Below, piece after piece: positions 17,160 through 28,727 of a DNA stretch of 64,000 nt. Made by a program: the position numbers and the translations under genes. The DNA comes from Orychophragmus violaceus (taxonomy: Eukaryota > Streptophyta > Magnoliopsida > Brassicales > Brassicaceae), in NCBI GenBank assembly GCA_030180135.1, contig CM058238.1, positions 86,994,619-87,058,618 on the forward strand, read 5' to 3'. The notes beneath the pieces were generated by a model. That model was not told the DNA's origin, made no database searches, and saw only the letters and a list, made by a program, of their open reading frames with translations. Position 1 is the first letter of the stretch; each line of letters starts with the position of its first letter.

Positions 17160-19258
17160 AGTTTTGACCGTGTGAGTTTCGACTCTCACAGGCATCACAC
17201 TTAGAGATGAAATAATGAGCGTCTTTAAACATCGTAGGCCGCCAGAAACCTGCTTGCAGAACCTTAGACACAATCTTAGAAGTAGCAAAATGTCCAGCAT
17301 AGTCTGATCCATGACAGTGGAATAGGATATCTGGAACCTCTGATTCAACAATACATCTTCTGTAAAGGCCATCTGAGCAGTGCTTGTAGAGATAAGGCTC
17401 ATCCCAATAGTATCGCCTAAGCTCTTGGAAGAACTTCTTCTTAGCATACCCTTTTAACTCATCTGGTTCAGCCTCTTCAGCCAAGTAATTAGCAATATAT
17501 GCAAACCAGGGTGTAACCGTCGTTGCAACAGCACAAAGATGGAGGTTCAAGTACTCAAGTTGACCCCTAAAGGAATCTGGTTTTGCAGGCGAACTGCATC
17601 GACCAACGCACAGGTCCGCGTCGATCGTTGCATCCCCGATACCTGCATCGATCGCTTCAGAGGTAGTATCGATCGACGCACTGCGATAAATCCGACAGTT
17701 CTGCTTCTTCCTGTCCAAATCCGACATAAACCTTGTTCCGATCATATTGATTTTATCCTCAGGCAAGAAATCATTAATGGGGACGTCTTCTTCAACTATG
17801 ATCCTTGACAAATGGTCAGCAACTCCATTTTCAACTCCCTTCTTGTCTCTCACCTCGATGTCAAACTCCTGAAGCAACAGAATCCATCTCAACAATCTCG
17901 GTTTTAGCATCCTTCTACTGCATCAGATACTTCAGAGCAGAATGATCAGTGTGTAAAATCACTTTAGAACCAACAAGATAGGGCATAAACTTCTCAAAAG
18001 CAAAGACAACAGCCAACAGCTCTTTCTCTGTAGTGGTGTAGTTCCTCTGCGCATCATCTAATGTCCTGCTGGCATAGTAAATTGCATGAAGCTTCCTATC
18101 TTTCTTCTGCCCTAGAACAACTCCTACAACATAATCACTCGCATCACACATAACCTCGAATGGCAAATCCTAATATGGTGGTTGAACTATAGGAGCGCTC
18201 ACTAATGCTTCTTGATCTCTTCAAATGCACTCGGGCATAGTGTAGTGAACTCAAACTTGGTATCCTTATACAGCAAAGCAGTTAGTGGTCTAGCAATCTT
18301 ACTGAAATCCTTGATGAACCGTCTATAGAAACCAACATGTCCAAGAAAACTCCTCACAGACTTCACAGAATCAGGCGCCTGAAGGCTGGTCATAACCTCA
18401 ATCTTAGTGCGGTCTACTTCTATCCCTGCTTCAGATACTCTGTTCCCAAGAATAATGCCATCTTTTACCATGAAATGGCACTTCTCCCAGTTGAGAACCA
18501 AGTCCTTTTCCTCACATCTAGGTAGAACTTTGCACAGATTATCCAAGCACTCATTATAAGAAGATCCATAGACTGATAAATCATCCATAAATACTTCCAT
18601 AAAATCCTCAATCATATCAGTAAAGATGGACATCATGCATCTTTGGAAGGTGGCTGGTGCATTACAGAGTCCAAAAGGCATCCTGCGGTATGCAAATGTG
18701 CAATAGGGACAAGTGAAAGTAGTATTTCCCTGATCTTCTGGATGGATGGGAATCTGAAAGAAACCAGAGTAACCATCAAGGAAGCAGTAATAAGGGTGAT
18801 TAGCTAACCTCTCCAGCATCTGATCAATAAAAGGCAAGGGAAAGTGATCCTTCCTTGTCGCAGCATTCAACTTCCTGTAGTCTATGCACATACGATGTCC
18901 CGTCACTGTCCTCGTAGGAATCAGCTCGTTCTTCTCGTTCTTCATTACTGTAACTCCACCTTTCTTAGGCACTACATGAACTGGACTGACTCAATCACTG
19001 TCAGATATCGGAAAAATGATCCCAGCATCCAATAGCTTCATGATTCCCTTCTTCACTACTTCCTTCAGGTTAGGATTTAGCCTCCTATGATGCTCAACTG
19101 ATGTCTTAGATTCATCCTCAAGATGTATCCTATGCATGCACAGCTCCGGAGAGATACCTGAAATGTCATCAAGAGAATAGCCAAGAGCTTTGTGATGCTT
19201 GCGCAGCTTGCTTAGCAGTAAAGTGAGCTATGCATTGTTCAAACTAGCATTGACAATC
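17160..19258 (-). pseudogene. Athila pol remnant: reverse transcriptase, RNase H, integrase N-terminus (element C)
   Basis: Reverse transcriptase (18972-18202) has MCIDYRKLNAATRKDHFPL and the catalytic FMDD (VFMDDLSVYG). RNase H (18166-17915) has MCDASDYVVGVVLGQ and [10 protein letters not shown]. The next frame (17910-17160) has the end of RNase H (VADHLSRI) and the zinc-binding integrase N-terminus ([20 protein letters not shown]). Stops or frame breaks near 17913 and 18170-18200 disable it. A linker between RNase H and integrase carries box-derived peptides ([18 protein letters not shown]). The integrase catalytic core is absent. Confidence 0.85.
17590..17690. promoter_or_regulatory. CGATCG boxes inside pol coding sequence (C)
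   Basis: Four boxes with centre spacings of about 22, 27 and 21 bp between RNase H and integrase, encoding SID/TID peptides. E has the same set at 51548-51630 with the same 21/27/22 spacings (in mirror order on the plus strand). Confidence 0.5.
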
Positions 19259-19428
19259 CCTGGATGGGTAGAATGCGTCGATCAATGCAATGTGATTTCA
19301 GTACCTGCGAACACAGACAAACAGAGAGATAATTAGTAACCAAAACAAAAAACAAAAACCTAGTCTAAACTCTAAATTCAAATCTATCGAGCACTCAAAA
19401 GAGTCCCCGGCAACGGGCGCCAAAAACT
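19259..19428 (-). other. Leader and tRNA-Asp primer site of element C (unit 1)
   Basis: Primer site at 19404-19422 with one extra G (AACGGGCGCC), so probably inactive. The leader keeps one member of a CGATCG-box pair at about 19274; its partner, seen in unit 2 at 27375-27390, is deleted. Confidence 0.75.
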
Positions 19429-20580
19429 TGATATGCTCGGAGTTTTAAATTCCCTAAGGTTAACTGCAAGTGCACAGAACAATTGTAGTATTCTAGGGGT
19501 CGAACCACAAAGACTCAAGAAATCCTACGATAGACTATAGAATGGTAAAGTCTCAGTAGCAGAGATGGTTTTGTAAGAAATCAAATGAAGCGCTAAGTCT
19601 AGGGAGTTCTCAAGAAATCAGACAAGCAGATCAGATATTCAGTCATGATCAAATTATGTTATCTTCTAGAACTCAAACACGGATATAGAACTAACCAACT
19701 TTTGTTGCAAGAATTCTCTAAGTCTAATTAGTAGAAACCCAAATTTCTTTGGAATTCCTAGCAGATTAAACTAGCATTAAGTTCAGGTTTGATATGTTCA
19801 CAATTCAACTAAACCAAATTTCTTTATGGATAATTAAATTGCTCAACCTAAATAGTTCAGATTCTAAATTACACTTTCGTGTCAATTTATAAACCTAGAG
19901 TCTAGATTCTAAGTGTTCAGGTTAGAACTAGCATTAAGCACAATTCAGGCTGAAGAACAATTATTATATGAATCCTAAACTGAATAAAAAATCTAGCAAG
20001 TCATGAAATCCCTAACGAGAATCCGTAAACTTAACTATGAATCTACTCAGACATGATCAATGAAGACATAATCAATGAAATAATAGATTTCATAAATAAA
20101 GAGAGTATAGAAACAAAGGGTTCAAAATCTTCTCCAAAAGCAGAAAGCAGTACAAGTTCAGATCAGCCCCTAAAACTCTCAGAAACTCTCAGCTCAAAGT
20201 ATGAAAGCGTCTGTAAAACTAAACTCAAAAACCTAATTAAATTAACCTAATCACGTCTTGGGGCTTCTTTGTAAATATCAGGAACTTCTGGCTAAAACTG
20301 CAATTTCCATAAACTTCATTAACTCGCCGAGAAAGTCTGGTCACGCTATGCATTGATCGATGCCAAGTGTGTGTCGATCGACACAACCGTCAAATATGGG
20401 CAGTGACTTCTATCTCTCGGGTTAAATCTCCAAAATGCTCCAAAAAGCTCCATTATCTCCAATTCCGCTCCAAACATGCTTAGACATGTAAACACATCTA
20501 AAAGACTCCAAAAAATAGTTAAAGACTCGATAAATAAGACATATACCATGGCTAAAAACCCTAAAATCCATGGTATATCA
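19429..20580 (-). repeat. 5' LTR of element C (1152 bp, unit 1)
   Basis: TGATATGCTC at 19429 and GGTATATCA at 20572-20580. A CGATCG-box pair sits at about 20350-20386, one with a decayed first CpG. Nearly the same LTR recurs at 27543-28727; this copy lacks about 60 bp near 19555. Confidence 0.9.
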
Positions 20581-22029
20581 ACTGATTAGCGTGTACTCAT
20601 GATTTCCTGAGAACTCCCTTGGCCTGACGCTTCGCCTGATTGATTCCAAACTGACTGCTATTTGTTTTTTGTTTCTGATTTTATTTCTTTCATTACTTCT
20701 TTGCATGGCTTAATTCGACATTTTACAATTTATCGCAAGAATTTAGATTCTCTGTGGATTCGACCCCTATATCCCTCAATTTCATATATGTTCACTTACG
20801 GTGTAACTCTAGGGATTAAACTCTGAGCATATCATGTTCTAACGACGAAATGAGTTTCTTTGTTTTCATACTTTCTTTATATGTTTACTTGAGGGCAAGC
20901 AAGAACCAGGTTTGAGGGAGTTGATATATCATGATTTTGTATTTAAGTCATGATATAATTTCTAGTCTAGAGTTTTTTAGTTGTTTTTGGAGTCTTTTAC
21001 AGGTTATGACACGTTTGGATATTAATTTGAGATTATGGGAGCTTTTGGAGTAATCCTGCAACATATATGTATTTCACAGAGTTCATTGGTTGTGTCTTCA
21101 CTTGGTGTCAGTCTTCACCACTCTAGTGTCGTTGGATTTTGTGCGTGAAAATTAGAAATTTTGAAGATTTTCAAGTTGACCCAGAAGTTTCTCATATTTA
21201 CAAAAAGACTCAAATCGTGTTTTAGCTATTAGTTAGGTTTTACAACCATTTTTAGGCTACACTTCCATACTTTTATATTTGGAGATTTTTTAGAGTTAGG
21301 AACTGATCTGATACTCAATTCATCTGAGAGAAAATTTTAAACCCCGATTTTTATTTGTTTCATATTTTTGTTCATACTCTATTAATCATGTTTATTGCTA
21401 TGATTGTCATGTTTGAATAGTGTACATGTTAGGTTTAAGGATTCTCATTAGAGATTTCATGGAATTTTAGGTTGATTGATTAATTGGGATCTTAATGATT
21501 AATCTGAGTTAGCTACTTAGATTATTGATATCAGGTTGATTAGCCCAGCAAAAGTTGGTTAATTAGCTAGAAAAGAACCTAGGTGAGCAGTTTGTCTATT
21601 CGCAAATAGATTTGATTAATGTAAATTGTGAGCGAACGAACCTGAATTTAATGCATGTTTAGAACTCTAGAACTCGCAAAGAGATTTGGTTTTCTAGACT
21701 GTTAGACATAATAAATAATCGCAACGAAAGTTAGGTCGTTATAATCTTGTGTTTCGAGTTCTAGAACATCGATAATTTGAAACATGGTTAATTGATTGAT
21801 TTATATTCATGATTTCCTGAGAACTTCCCTTACATGACGCTTTCTCATATTATTCTTACACCAGTTTACTTACCTGCATTGTTTATTTCATTAGCTACAT
21901 TCTGCTTAACATGATTTGAATACTGATAATCTTTTGAGTAATTTGAAGTCCTTTGTTTCATACCATAAGTACAACATTCAATACATTGTTCACTTACATT
22001 TATATCTTAGGGAAAACTTACACATATCA
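20581..22029 (+). mobile_element. D: Athila-related LTR fragment, 3' internal stub and LTR (unit 1)
   Basis: 20581-20834 is the 3' end of a plus-strand LTR (ending GAGCATATCA), cut by C. 20835-20921 is the last 87 bp of an internal region with the purine tract TTTGAGGGAGT. 20922-22029 is a 1108-bp LTR with TGATATATCA/CACATATCA ends. It is a derelict with no coding content. In place of the CGATCG pair its U3 shows a decayed version (TGGTGTCAGTC, TAGTGTCGTTGG). The same arrangement occurs in unit 2. Confidence 0.75.
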
Positions 22030-22237
22030 GATTTGCATCAATGGATTTCATGTTGTGGAATATAACAACTGAAACAAAGGCTCAAATCTTTCTTCTAAAT
22101 TTATTGATTTTTTTTAATCCAAGTTGTAATAATAATCTGAACTTCTTATGACAACAGGTTGCAAAGATTTCATGTGGTGAATGGCAACATGGTGTAAAGA
22201 TGGATTTGTGAGATTGACTAGGTAGGTGCCAGTATTA
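22030..22237 (+). pseudogene. Exon-like fragment of an unidentified host gene (unit 1, internally deleted)
   Basis: An acceptor-like TTATGACAACAG is followed by VAKISCGEW in frame. Compared with unit 2 (37312-37719) about 310 bp are missing between GAATGG and CAACATGG. No family is recognised with confidence. Confidence 0.35.
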
Positions 22238-23093
22238 TCTTTATATTATTTGAGAAGTGTTTTTGGCTTTATATTCACTCTCAAAATGACTTATTACTAA
22301 TTTGTCATTAATAAAATGGGCTTTTTAAAATATTAACCTTAGTTTATATTTATAATTTTTTTATTTATTATATTAGTTTTAAAATTTTAGTTTTTTTATT
22401 CAAGATATACATGCGGACAAAAAATATTTTATTTTATTTTAGAGATATGTATCATCCGGATAAATAACAAAAAAAAATAAACAAAAAAATATTTTTGAAT
22501 TATGAGTTTTAAATATTTATAACTATAACTGATGTGGACAATACAAATTTATATGGTAAATTCATATTAATTTTCTGTATTGTAAATTTTGATAAATATA
22601 AACAATAAAATACTGTAATAAAAATTTATGATATTTATAGATATATTATTATTATATTTTATTTTTAATTTTATTTATGTGATATACATAACCTTGGATA
22701 TAAAATAAAAAATAAGATGATAATATAAAAATATTTAAATATTAATAAATATGGTTGTTATAGATAATATAATTTTATATAGTAAAGTTGTATTATTTGC
22801 CTAAATTTTGAATTTATATATAAATGATAACTATTTTTAAGAAGAAAAATTGTATATTGATGTTAATACATATAAATATATAATTATAATTTATTTTGTT
22901 TCAATGAATTTTATTTTAGAATAAACTATAAAATATTTTAATAAAAAGTTAAGTATAATAATTTTTATATATATATAATTACAAATAGTCTGATATAAAT
23001 TATTTTATAATAATATTGTTGTCAAATCAAATTGATAATTTTTTTAATAAAAAAATTGTGTGTTTATAATGTTTGTGCTCGTAATCATACTAG
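22238..23093 (+). mobile_element. Non-autonomous Helitron remnant, old (unit 1)
   Basis: Begins TCTTTATATTATTTGAGAAG, an ATREP-like 5' end, very AT-rich, and ends CTAG before a T, with A on the left (insertion between A and T). The subterminal hairpin present in the unit 2 copy (38583-38597) is deleted here. Being in both units, it predates the duplication. Confidence 0.55.
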
Positions 23094-24386
23094 TTAAAAT
23101 TAATTAAGTGATACTTGATGCCATTTAAAAATATTTTAATCTAATTGTCTAAAATTGTTTGGATTCACTTAGGTGAAACTTGTTAACATCATAAATATTA
23201 GGAGAACATGTTGATGTTAGAGGCTCAACTGTGAGATCAACTTGAATTTTATCAAACATACACATGATTTCCTCAGACATACCTAACTTACCAAACACGA
23301 GCGGAGTCAGCGGACAAGACTTTGCAGTGGATGATAGTGAAAGCCCATGCTTACTGATATATGTTGGAGCCAAGCGTGTCATTACCTCTTGGATCCTAAG
23401 GAATGGTAGACGAAATAAAAATGGAGAATCTTAATCTTTTATTAATGATAATGGAGATTGTAGAGCTTCAACGGACGTCTATTCAGTGACGTTCCAATGG
23501 CTTGCTACTGCTATATATGCCCAACAAAAGCAAAAGATTGAGAAATCTCGTAAAATGGATGGGGTAGAAGAACATACTAGTATTAATGTCACTGCATTTT
23601 TAATAAAACTTGTTGGTTCCAGATCAGAGGGACATATTTCACTTACTTTATTGAAGACATTAATGATAGACGATGTTGTAATGTTTTCTCATCATCTTTT
23701 CAGGCTAACTATATGTTATATTTTTGTGGCTTGCTCTGATGTCACCTTTACATTACGGGCCCTGGTCTTGCCACATAGATTATGGTAACCATAATTTTTA
23801 CCATAATTATGAGTTTCTCCATAATTTTCATGTGTTCTTCATTTTTATTTTATTTACCCTACGCTTAAGGTGTGATGTTCTATCTTTGTTTTTTTTTACG
23901 TCTCCAGTTCTGTCATTACTACATATCATTTTGCCTATGCATCCCCACAAGAAGGTTTAGCCATTGATATTAATACTTGTTGACCTCTTTTGAGTTATTT
24001 TCTTAACTTAATGAAGTTAACATTTTGGAAACTCATAGTGCTCCTCAAGAAAGTGATAAAAAGAAAGTGATAAAAAGAAAATGCAGATTCTCCATTTGAT
24101 ACAAGCGAGATAAAGCGTTCATGTTTCCCGCTCGGCAGTTCTCCAAGTAACGGCAATGAGTTGATGTTAAATGTGATTAGCGGGGAAGCCCTTCATTATC
24201 TTAGCTTCAACATCCTTAGTAATACTCCAACCAATCAAAACCAAACCCCAAGATACATGATCATGTTAAAAAACGTGGAGGTGTTGCATCAGCTCACTGA
24301 ATCTTTATTTTGATGCGATGAAGGTGTGTGTATGGACGTGAGCTGGGTGTTCTCAACAGGTTTTGATCAGTGTGTGATATGTTAGT
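23094..24386. other. Low-copy sequence with fragments of unidentified genes (unit 1)
   Basis: A minus-strand fragment at 23149-23446 reads as one frame with PFLFRLPFLRIQEVMTRLA and SKHGLSLSSTAKSCPLTPLV. A plus-strand fragment near 24056-24313 reads RSCFPLGSSPSNGNELMLNV and ALHYLSFNILSNTP and ends LTESLF. It stays in frame here but is frame-shifted in unit 2. I do not recognise either. Both recur in unit 2 and look like the original DNA the elements landed in. Confidence 0.4.
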
Positions 24387-24940
24387 TGTTGGAGTCAAGA
24401 TTAGCACTTTTCTTAAAAGGCCTATTCAATAATTTAAGTCGGCCCGAAATGTAAAGACGGTTTAGAGCCCAAGTCAGTAAAACTCGATTAAACCCGACCC
24501 GGTTCAGTCGGTTTACATTTAGGGTTACGAGAGACGTGAGTTACAGATAAGGCGAAGGCGTCTCGAAGCACCGCGGCGCCGAGATATGGAAAATATCCTA
24601 ATATTCGAAACCGAGATATTAGGAAAGATTCATATTTATCTTGATTTTCCATTATTATTGCCTAACCGACTTTGTAACCCTGTAAAAGGGGACTTCGTTA
24701 TTCAATAAACACACGCTTTTTCATAATACAACTGCCTGAGAGACTTTAGAGTCGATTTAACCTAATTTTTCTCTGGCGACTTAAACATTTTTCTTCCGCC
24801 GCTTTATTACATCTAGGAAACCTAAAGCGAAACCCTAATTTCTATACTCTCACCGTGTTCTTAAATCTTCTTTTAGAATCCCTTAAGAAAAAAACTTAAA
24901 ACTCTTTCTATCTTTGGATTTACCGAATTGAGAATCAACA
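24387..24940 (+). repeat. Solo LTR I (unit 1)
   Basis: TGTTGGAGTC to GAATCAACA. The target duplication is TTAGT (24382-24386) against TTAAT (24941-24945); unit 2 keeps TTAGT on both sides. The TATA position reads TGTAAAAG here, while unit 2 has TATAAAAG. AATAAA follows near 24700. Family not determined. Confidence 0.8.
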
Positions 24941-25240
24941 TTAATCTCTTGACAAAGATAGTAAACTGAAGCGCTCGATGTTAAAGCTATTGATGAGTAA
25001 GTTAAAAATTCATTAATACTGTCATAATCCATTAATCATTTACCTTTTTCTCTATTGTCATATATTACATACCAAGTATGTATATTGAATATATTTGCAG
25101 AAACCCATACCAAAGAGTTGAGTTCTCCGGTTAACAGCTCAGGTTTTGGAACTCTACTTGGACTTGTTTACAACTCTAAGATGTCAGTCAAGCTGCGAAG
25201 GAAAAATCTGTAATTTGTACCAACCCAATTTTGATTATTG
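24941..25240 (+). pseudogene. Two terminal exon-like segments of an unidentified gene, interrupted by solo LTR I (unit 1)
   Basis: Splicing from a donor GATGA/GTAAGTT near 24998 to an acceptor TATTTGCAG near 25101 would join ALDVKAIDE to THTKELSSPVNSSGFG and end at KLRRKNL. The intron-like spacing and in-frame join suggest the 3' end of a real gene. No family recognised. Confidence 0.35.
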
Positions 25241-25581
25241 GTCAGAGTAAACCGGGTTTAATTTTAAGTTTGATTGGAAATGTGTTTTCGGTGTGCTATT
25301 AAATTATGGTATCATGTTTCAGCACCTTTTTAAAAAAAAATTATATTCATTTTATCGACCCAAATAAATCACAATAAATCAAACCAAAATTAAGAGAAAT
25401 AAAATTGCTGAGAGGCGATTGTAATCTGGCGAAAATTGTGGTAAACTGTCGACTTAATTGATAGTTAAAATTGGTCAAGATTATATTTTGTGAGTATGAG
25501 CCGGCTCTATGCATGTGCACATTTGCACAGGAACTATGATAAAATTACAAAATTAAATAGTGTAATTCAAGGTCCAGAATA

Positions 25582-26465
25582 TCTATTATATTAAAATAGA
25601 AGTACAAATGATATTGATCATGGTACATAAATATTGTTTCCGAAATCTGCCCTTGATTTTATTAGGAATTATATTCTTCATTAAGGGTAAAACTGTAAAA
25701 TAATTTATATTTGATTTATTCATAATATCTTATAATATCTTTTGTTTTCCTTTTTCTATTCTAATCATATCTAACAAAAACAATTTTCAAAAAATTTAGT
25801 AAAATAATAATTAATTTAGAAAATAATATTAAAATAAATATTATAAATTATTATTAACTAAAATTTGAATTATAGAAATATAATCAAACATAATTAAGTT
25901 ATTAAATCAATTGGTACATATAATTATATAATTTAATACATAATTGTTTTATAAATTATATAATCATTAATTAAAATTAATAAATTATTATTAAAATAAG
26001 AAAGTTGTATATAATATTGAAATAATAGTTTAAACTAAATAATAATATTGATAATCGTTATATTTAACATAATCTATTATATTTTATTTATTCTATTACA
26101 ATAAATGTAACCATGTATTGTTAATATTCTTTTCTCTATCTACATATATATACTATAGTTTAACTATGACTTTATGTAGAACTTAGACTTTCCTATCAAA
26201 CAATTTCTCGAAAACGTAAAACAATAAAATCTAAAACAATGAAAAAAATAAAAACGAAAACAAATGTTAAACCCATCGTATTTTAAATCATAAACGTAAA
26301 AACCAAACAAAAAATATTGACATTTTATTATGATCAAATAATCTTTACATCTTTAAAAAAAATAAATTATAATACTTAAGTGCTGGTCAAAAAAAATTTA
26401 ACAAAAATAAATTGAAAATCTAAACAAAAAAAAATATTCCGCGCTTAGCGCGGGACAGAATCTAG
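25582..26465 (+). mobile_element. Non-autonomous Helitron, 884 bp, present only in unit 1
   Basis: 5' end TCTATTATATTAAAATAGAAG, 3' end CTAG preceded by the hairpin CCGCGC-TTA-GCGCGG (26439-26453) 12 nt upstream; host A on the left and T on the right. Unit 2 has the empty site at about 41320 (GAATATTAATAATAA). It therefore inserted after the duplication. No coding frame. The ends match Brassicaceae ATREP Helitrons as I know them. Confidence 0.85.
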
Positions 26466-26967
26466 TTAGTAATAATAATAAAAAATTACAGGTAATTAGA
26501 ATTTATATTCTAAATAACATTTTCTAGGCCGGATGCCAATGTTTTAAAAAAAAATTAAAAAAAGTTCTAGGCGTGCCTTCATGAGTTACGCATGCAGCAA
26601 ATAAAGTCTATACCAGTTCTCATCGTAATTCACGTTCACGACTTAGATTTTTCTACGATTTTTTTTTCTTGGACCACTAAAAATTGACCGTCGGATTAGT
26701 TTAATCATTTATTCAAAAAAAAAGAACAAGTTGGTAGAATAACAAAAAGAAACCCGGATTATATCACTAATCTGAATTCAAAGGTATGTAAACTTGGTTA
26801 TATATTTTTTGAACTAAAAGCTTGGATTGGTTAACATGAGTATAAAATATAAACCTTGACTGATAAATTCAAAATTTAAACGAATTACGAAATTAATTCA
26901 TTTCCATAACCCCGTTTTAAATCATGATTAAAAAAAAAAAATTAATGTTTTCTCCAAATGTTTAATT
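26466..26967. other. Non-coding flank of element F (unit 1)
   Basis: AT-rich, no recognisable gene; colinear with 41320-41814. Confidence 0.6.
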
Positions 26968-27353
26968 TGAAAATGCGAGACTAACATAATACAGAATGTA
27001 AGACAAGGGTAATTTTTTTTAAAGACTATTTATTTCTAAACAAACGAAAGTTTTACTTTAACCAGCACTTAAGTCTTTTTCTAACTTTTTGGTCTAACAA
27101 TAATCTCAAAGCCTCCTAAATTCACCTTTAACACCATGTATGATTCTCTCCTAAGAACTCAAAACTTTTGCTAAAATCAATCTCTCTCTTTAAAGGTGCA
27201 CCAAGCTCAAATACCCTATATTATCTATTTATACACCATAGATCATCATACAACTTTCTAATTCTCTTTGGCATATTCCTAAACACTCTTAGGCATATTT
27301 CTATTTTTTTGTTTAGCAAAAAGCTTATTTTCCTAAATTCTTCTAAGTGCATA
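26968..27353 (-). repeat. Partial F-type (Sirevirus) LTR at the duplication junction
   Basis: Matches 41815-42197 and 60222-60600. It is cut at 27353, where sequence switches to the C leader of unit 2. Confidence 0.85.
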
Positions 27354-28727
27354 ATTCGATAGTCGCCTTGTGTCGATCGTTTCAAAGAATGCGTCGATCG
27401 ATGCAATGTGATTTCAGTACTTGCGAACACAGAAAAACAGAGAGATAATTAGTAACCAAAAACAAAAACATAAACCTAGTCTAAACTCTAAATTCAAATC
27501 TATCGAGCACTCAAAAGAGTCCCGACAACGGCGCCAAAAACTTGATATGCTCGGAGTTTTAAATTCCCTAAGGTTAACTGCAAGTGCACAGAACAATTGT
27601 AGTATTCTAAGGGTCGAACCACAAAGACTCAAGAAATCCTACGATAGACTATAGAATGGTCAAGTTAAGCTAGTTGAAATCAGAAATATGTAAATGACAA
27701 GACATAAAGTAAATCAGTAGCAGAGATGGTTTTGTAAGCAATCAAACGAAGCGCTAAGTCTATGGAGTTCTCAGAAAATCAGACAAGCAGATCAAATATT
27801 CAGTCAGGATCAAATTAAATTCGGTTCTAGAACTCAAACACAAGAACTAACCAACTTTCGTTGCGAGAATTCTCTAAGTCTAATTAGTAGAAACCCAAAT
27901 TTTTTTGCAATTCCTAGCAGATTAAACTAGCTTTAAGTTCAGGTTTGATATGTTCACAATTTAACTAAACCAAATTTCTTTGCGGATAATTAAATTGATC
28001 AACCTAAATAGTTCAGATTCTAAATTACACTTTCGTGTCAATTTATAAACCTAGAGTATATATTCTAAGTGATCAGGTTAGAACTAGCATTAAGCACAAT
28101 TCATGTTGAAGAACAATTATTATATGAATCCTAAACTGAATAAATAAATCTAGCAAGTCATGAAATCCCTAACGAGAATCACTAAACTTAACTATGAATC
28201 TACTTAGACATGATCAATGAAAACATAATCAATGAAATAATAGATTGCATAAATAAAGAGAGTATATAAACAAAGGGGTTCGAAATCTTCTCCAAAAGCA
28301 GAAAGCAGTACAGGTTCAGATCAGCCCCAAAAACTCTCAGAAACTCTCAGCTCAAAGTATGAAAGCGTCCGTAAAACTAAACTCAAAAACCTAATTAAAT
28401 TAGCCTAAGGATTCTTTGTAAATATCAGGAACGTCTGGGCAAAACTGCAATTTCCATAAACTTCATTAACTCGCCGAGAAAGTCTGGTCACGCTATGCAC
28501 CGATCGATGCCAAGTGTGAGTCGATCGACACAACCGTCAAATATGGGCAGTGACTTCTATCTCTCGGGTTAAATCTCCAAAATGCTCCAAAAAGCTCCAT
28601 TATCTCCAATTCCGCTCCAAACATGCTTAGACATGTAAACACATCTAAAAGACTCCAAAAAATAGTTAAAGACTCGATAAATAAGACATATATCATGGCT
28701 AAAAACCCTAAAATTCATGGTATATCA
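27354..28727 (-). repeat. Leader, primer site and LTR of element C (unit 2 copy)
   Basis: LTR 27543-28727 (1185 bp) with TGATATGCTC and GGTATATCA ends. The primer site 27520-27536 carries a G-to-A change (CCCGACAACGG). A full CGATCG-box pair with 21-bp spacing at about 27372-27409 is followed by TGTGATTTC, a decayed arm. The fragment ends abruptly at 27354 in the duplication junction. Confidence 0.85.

Larger units (their letters stand above)
17160..20580 (-). mobile_element. C: Athila element, 5' half with gag deleted
   Basis: Minus strand: LTR (20580-19429), primer site, short leader, then directly a pol remnant up to mid-integrase at 17160, where H interrupts. Gag and protease are missing: the leader is joined to pol at about 19260-19272. 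Unit 2 of the tandem duplication keeps more of the leader (27354-27385), so the deletion happened after the duplication. C sits in an LTR of D; the flank ACTGA (20581-20585) would be its target duplication. Confidence 0.75.
19272..27353. repeat. Tandem segmental duplication, unit 1
   Basis: Colinear and highly similar to 27386-42197 once the Copia element G (unit 2) and the Helitron at 25582-26465 (unit 1) are removed. It contains the C LTR, D, an old Helitron, gene fragments, a solo LTR and the first 386 bp of an F-type LTR. The junction to unit 2 is at 27353/27354, inside that LTR, right after GTGCATA. Confidence 0.85.

Noticed and set aside
22300..23090. Scaffold-attachment or replication-origin-like AT-rich tract
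   Set aside because: High AT content alone; the stretch is explained as the body of an old Helitron.
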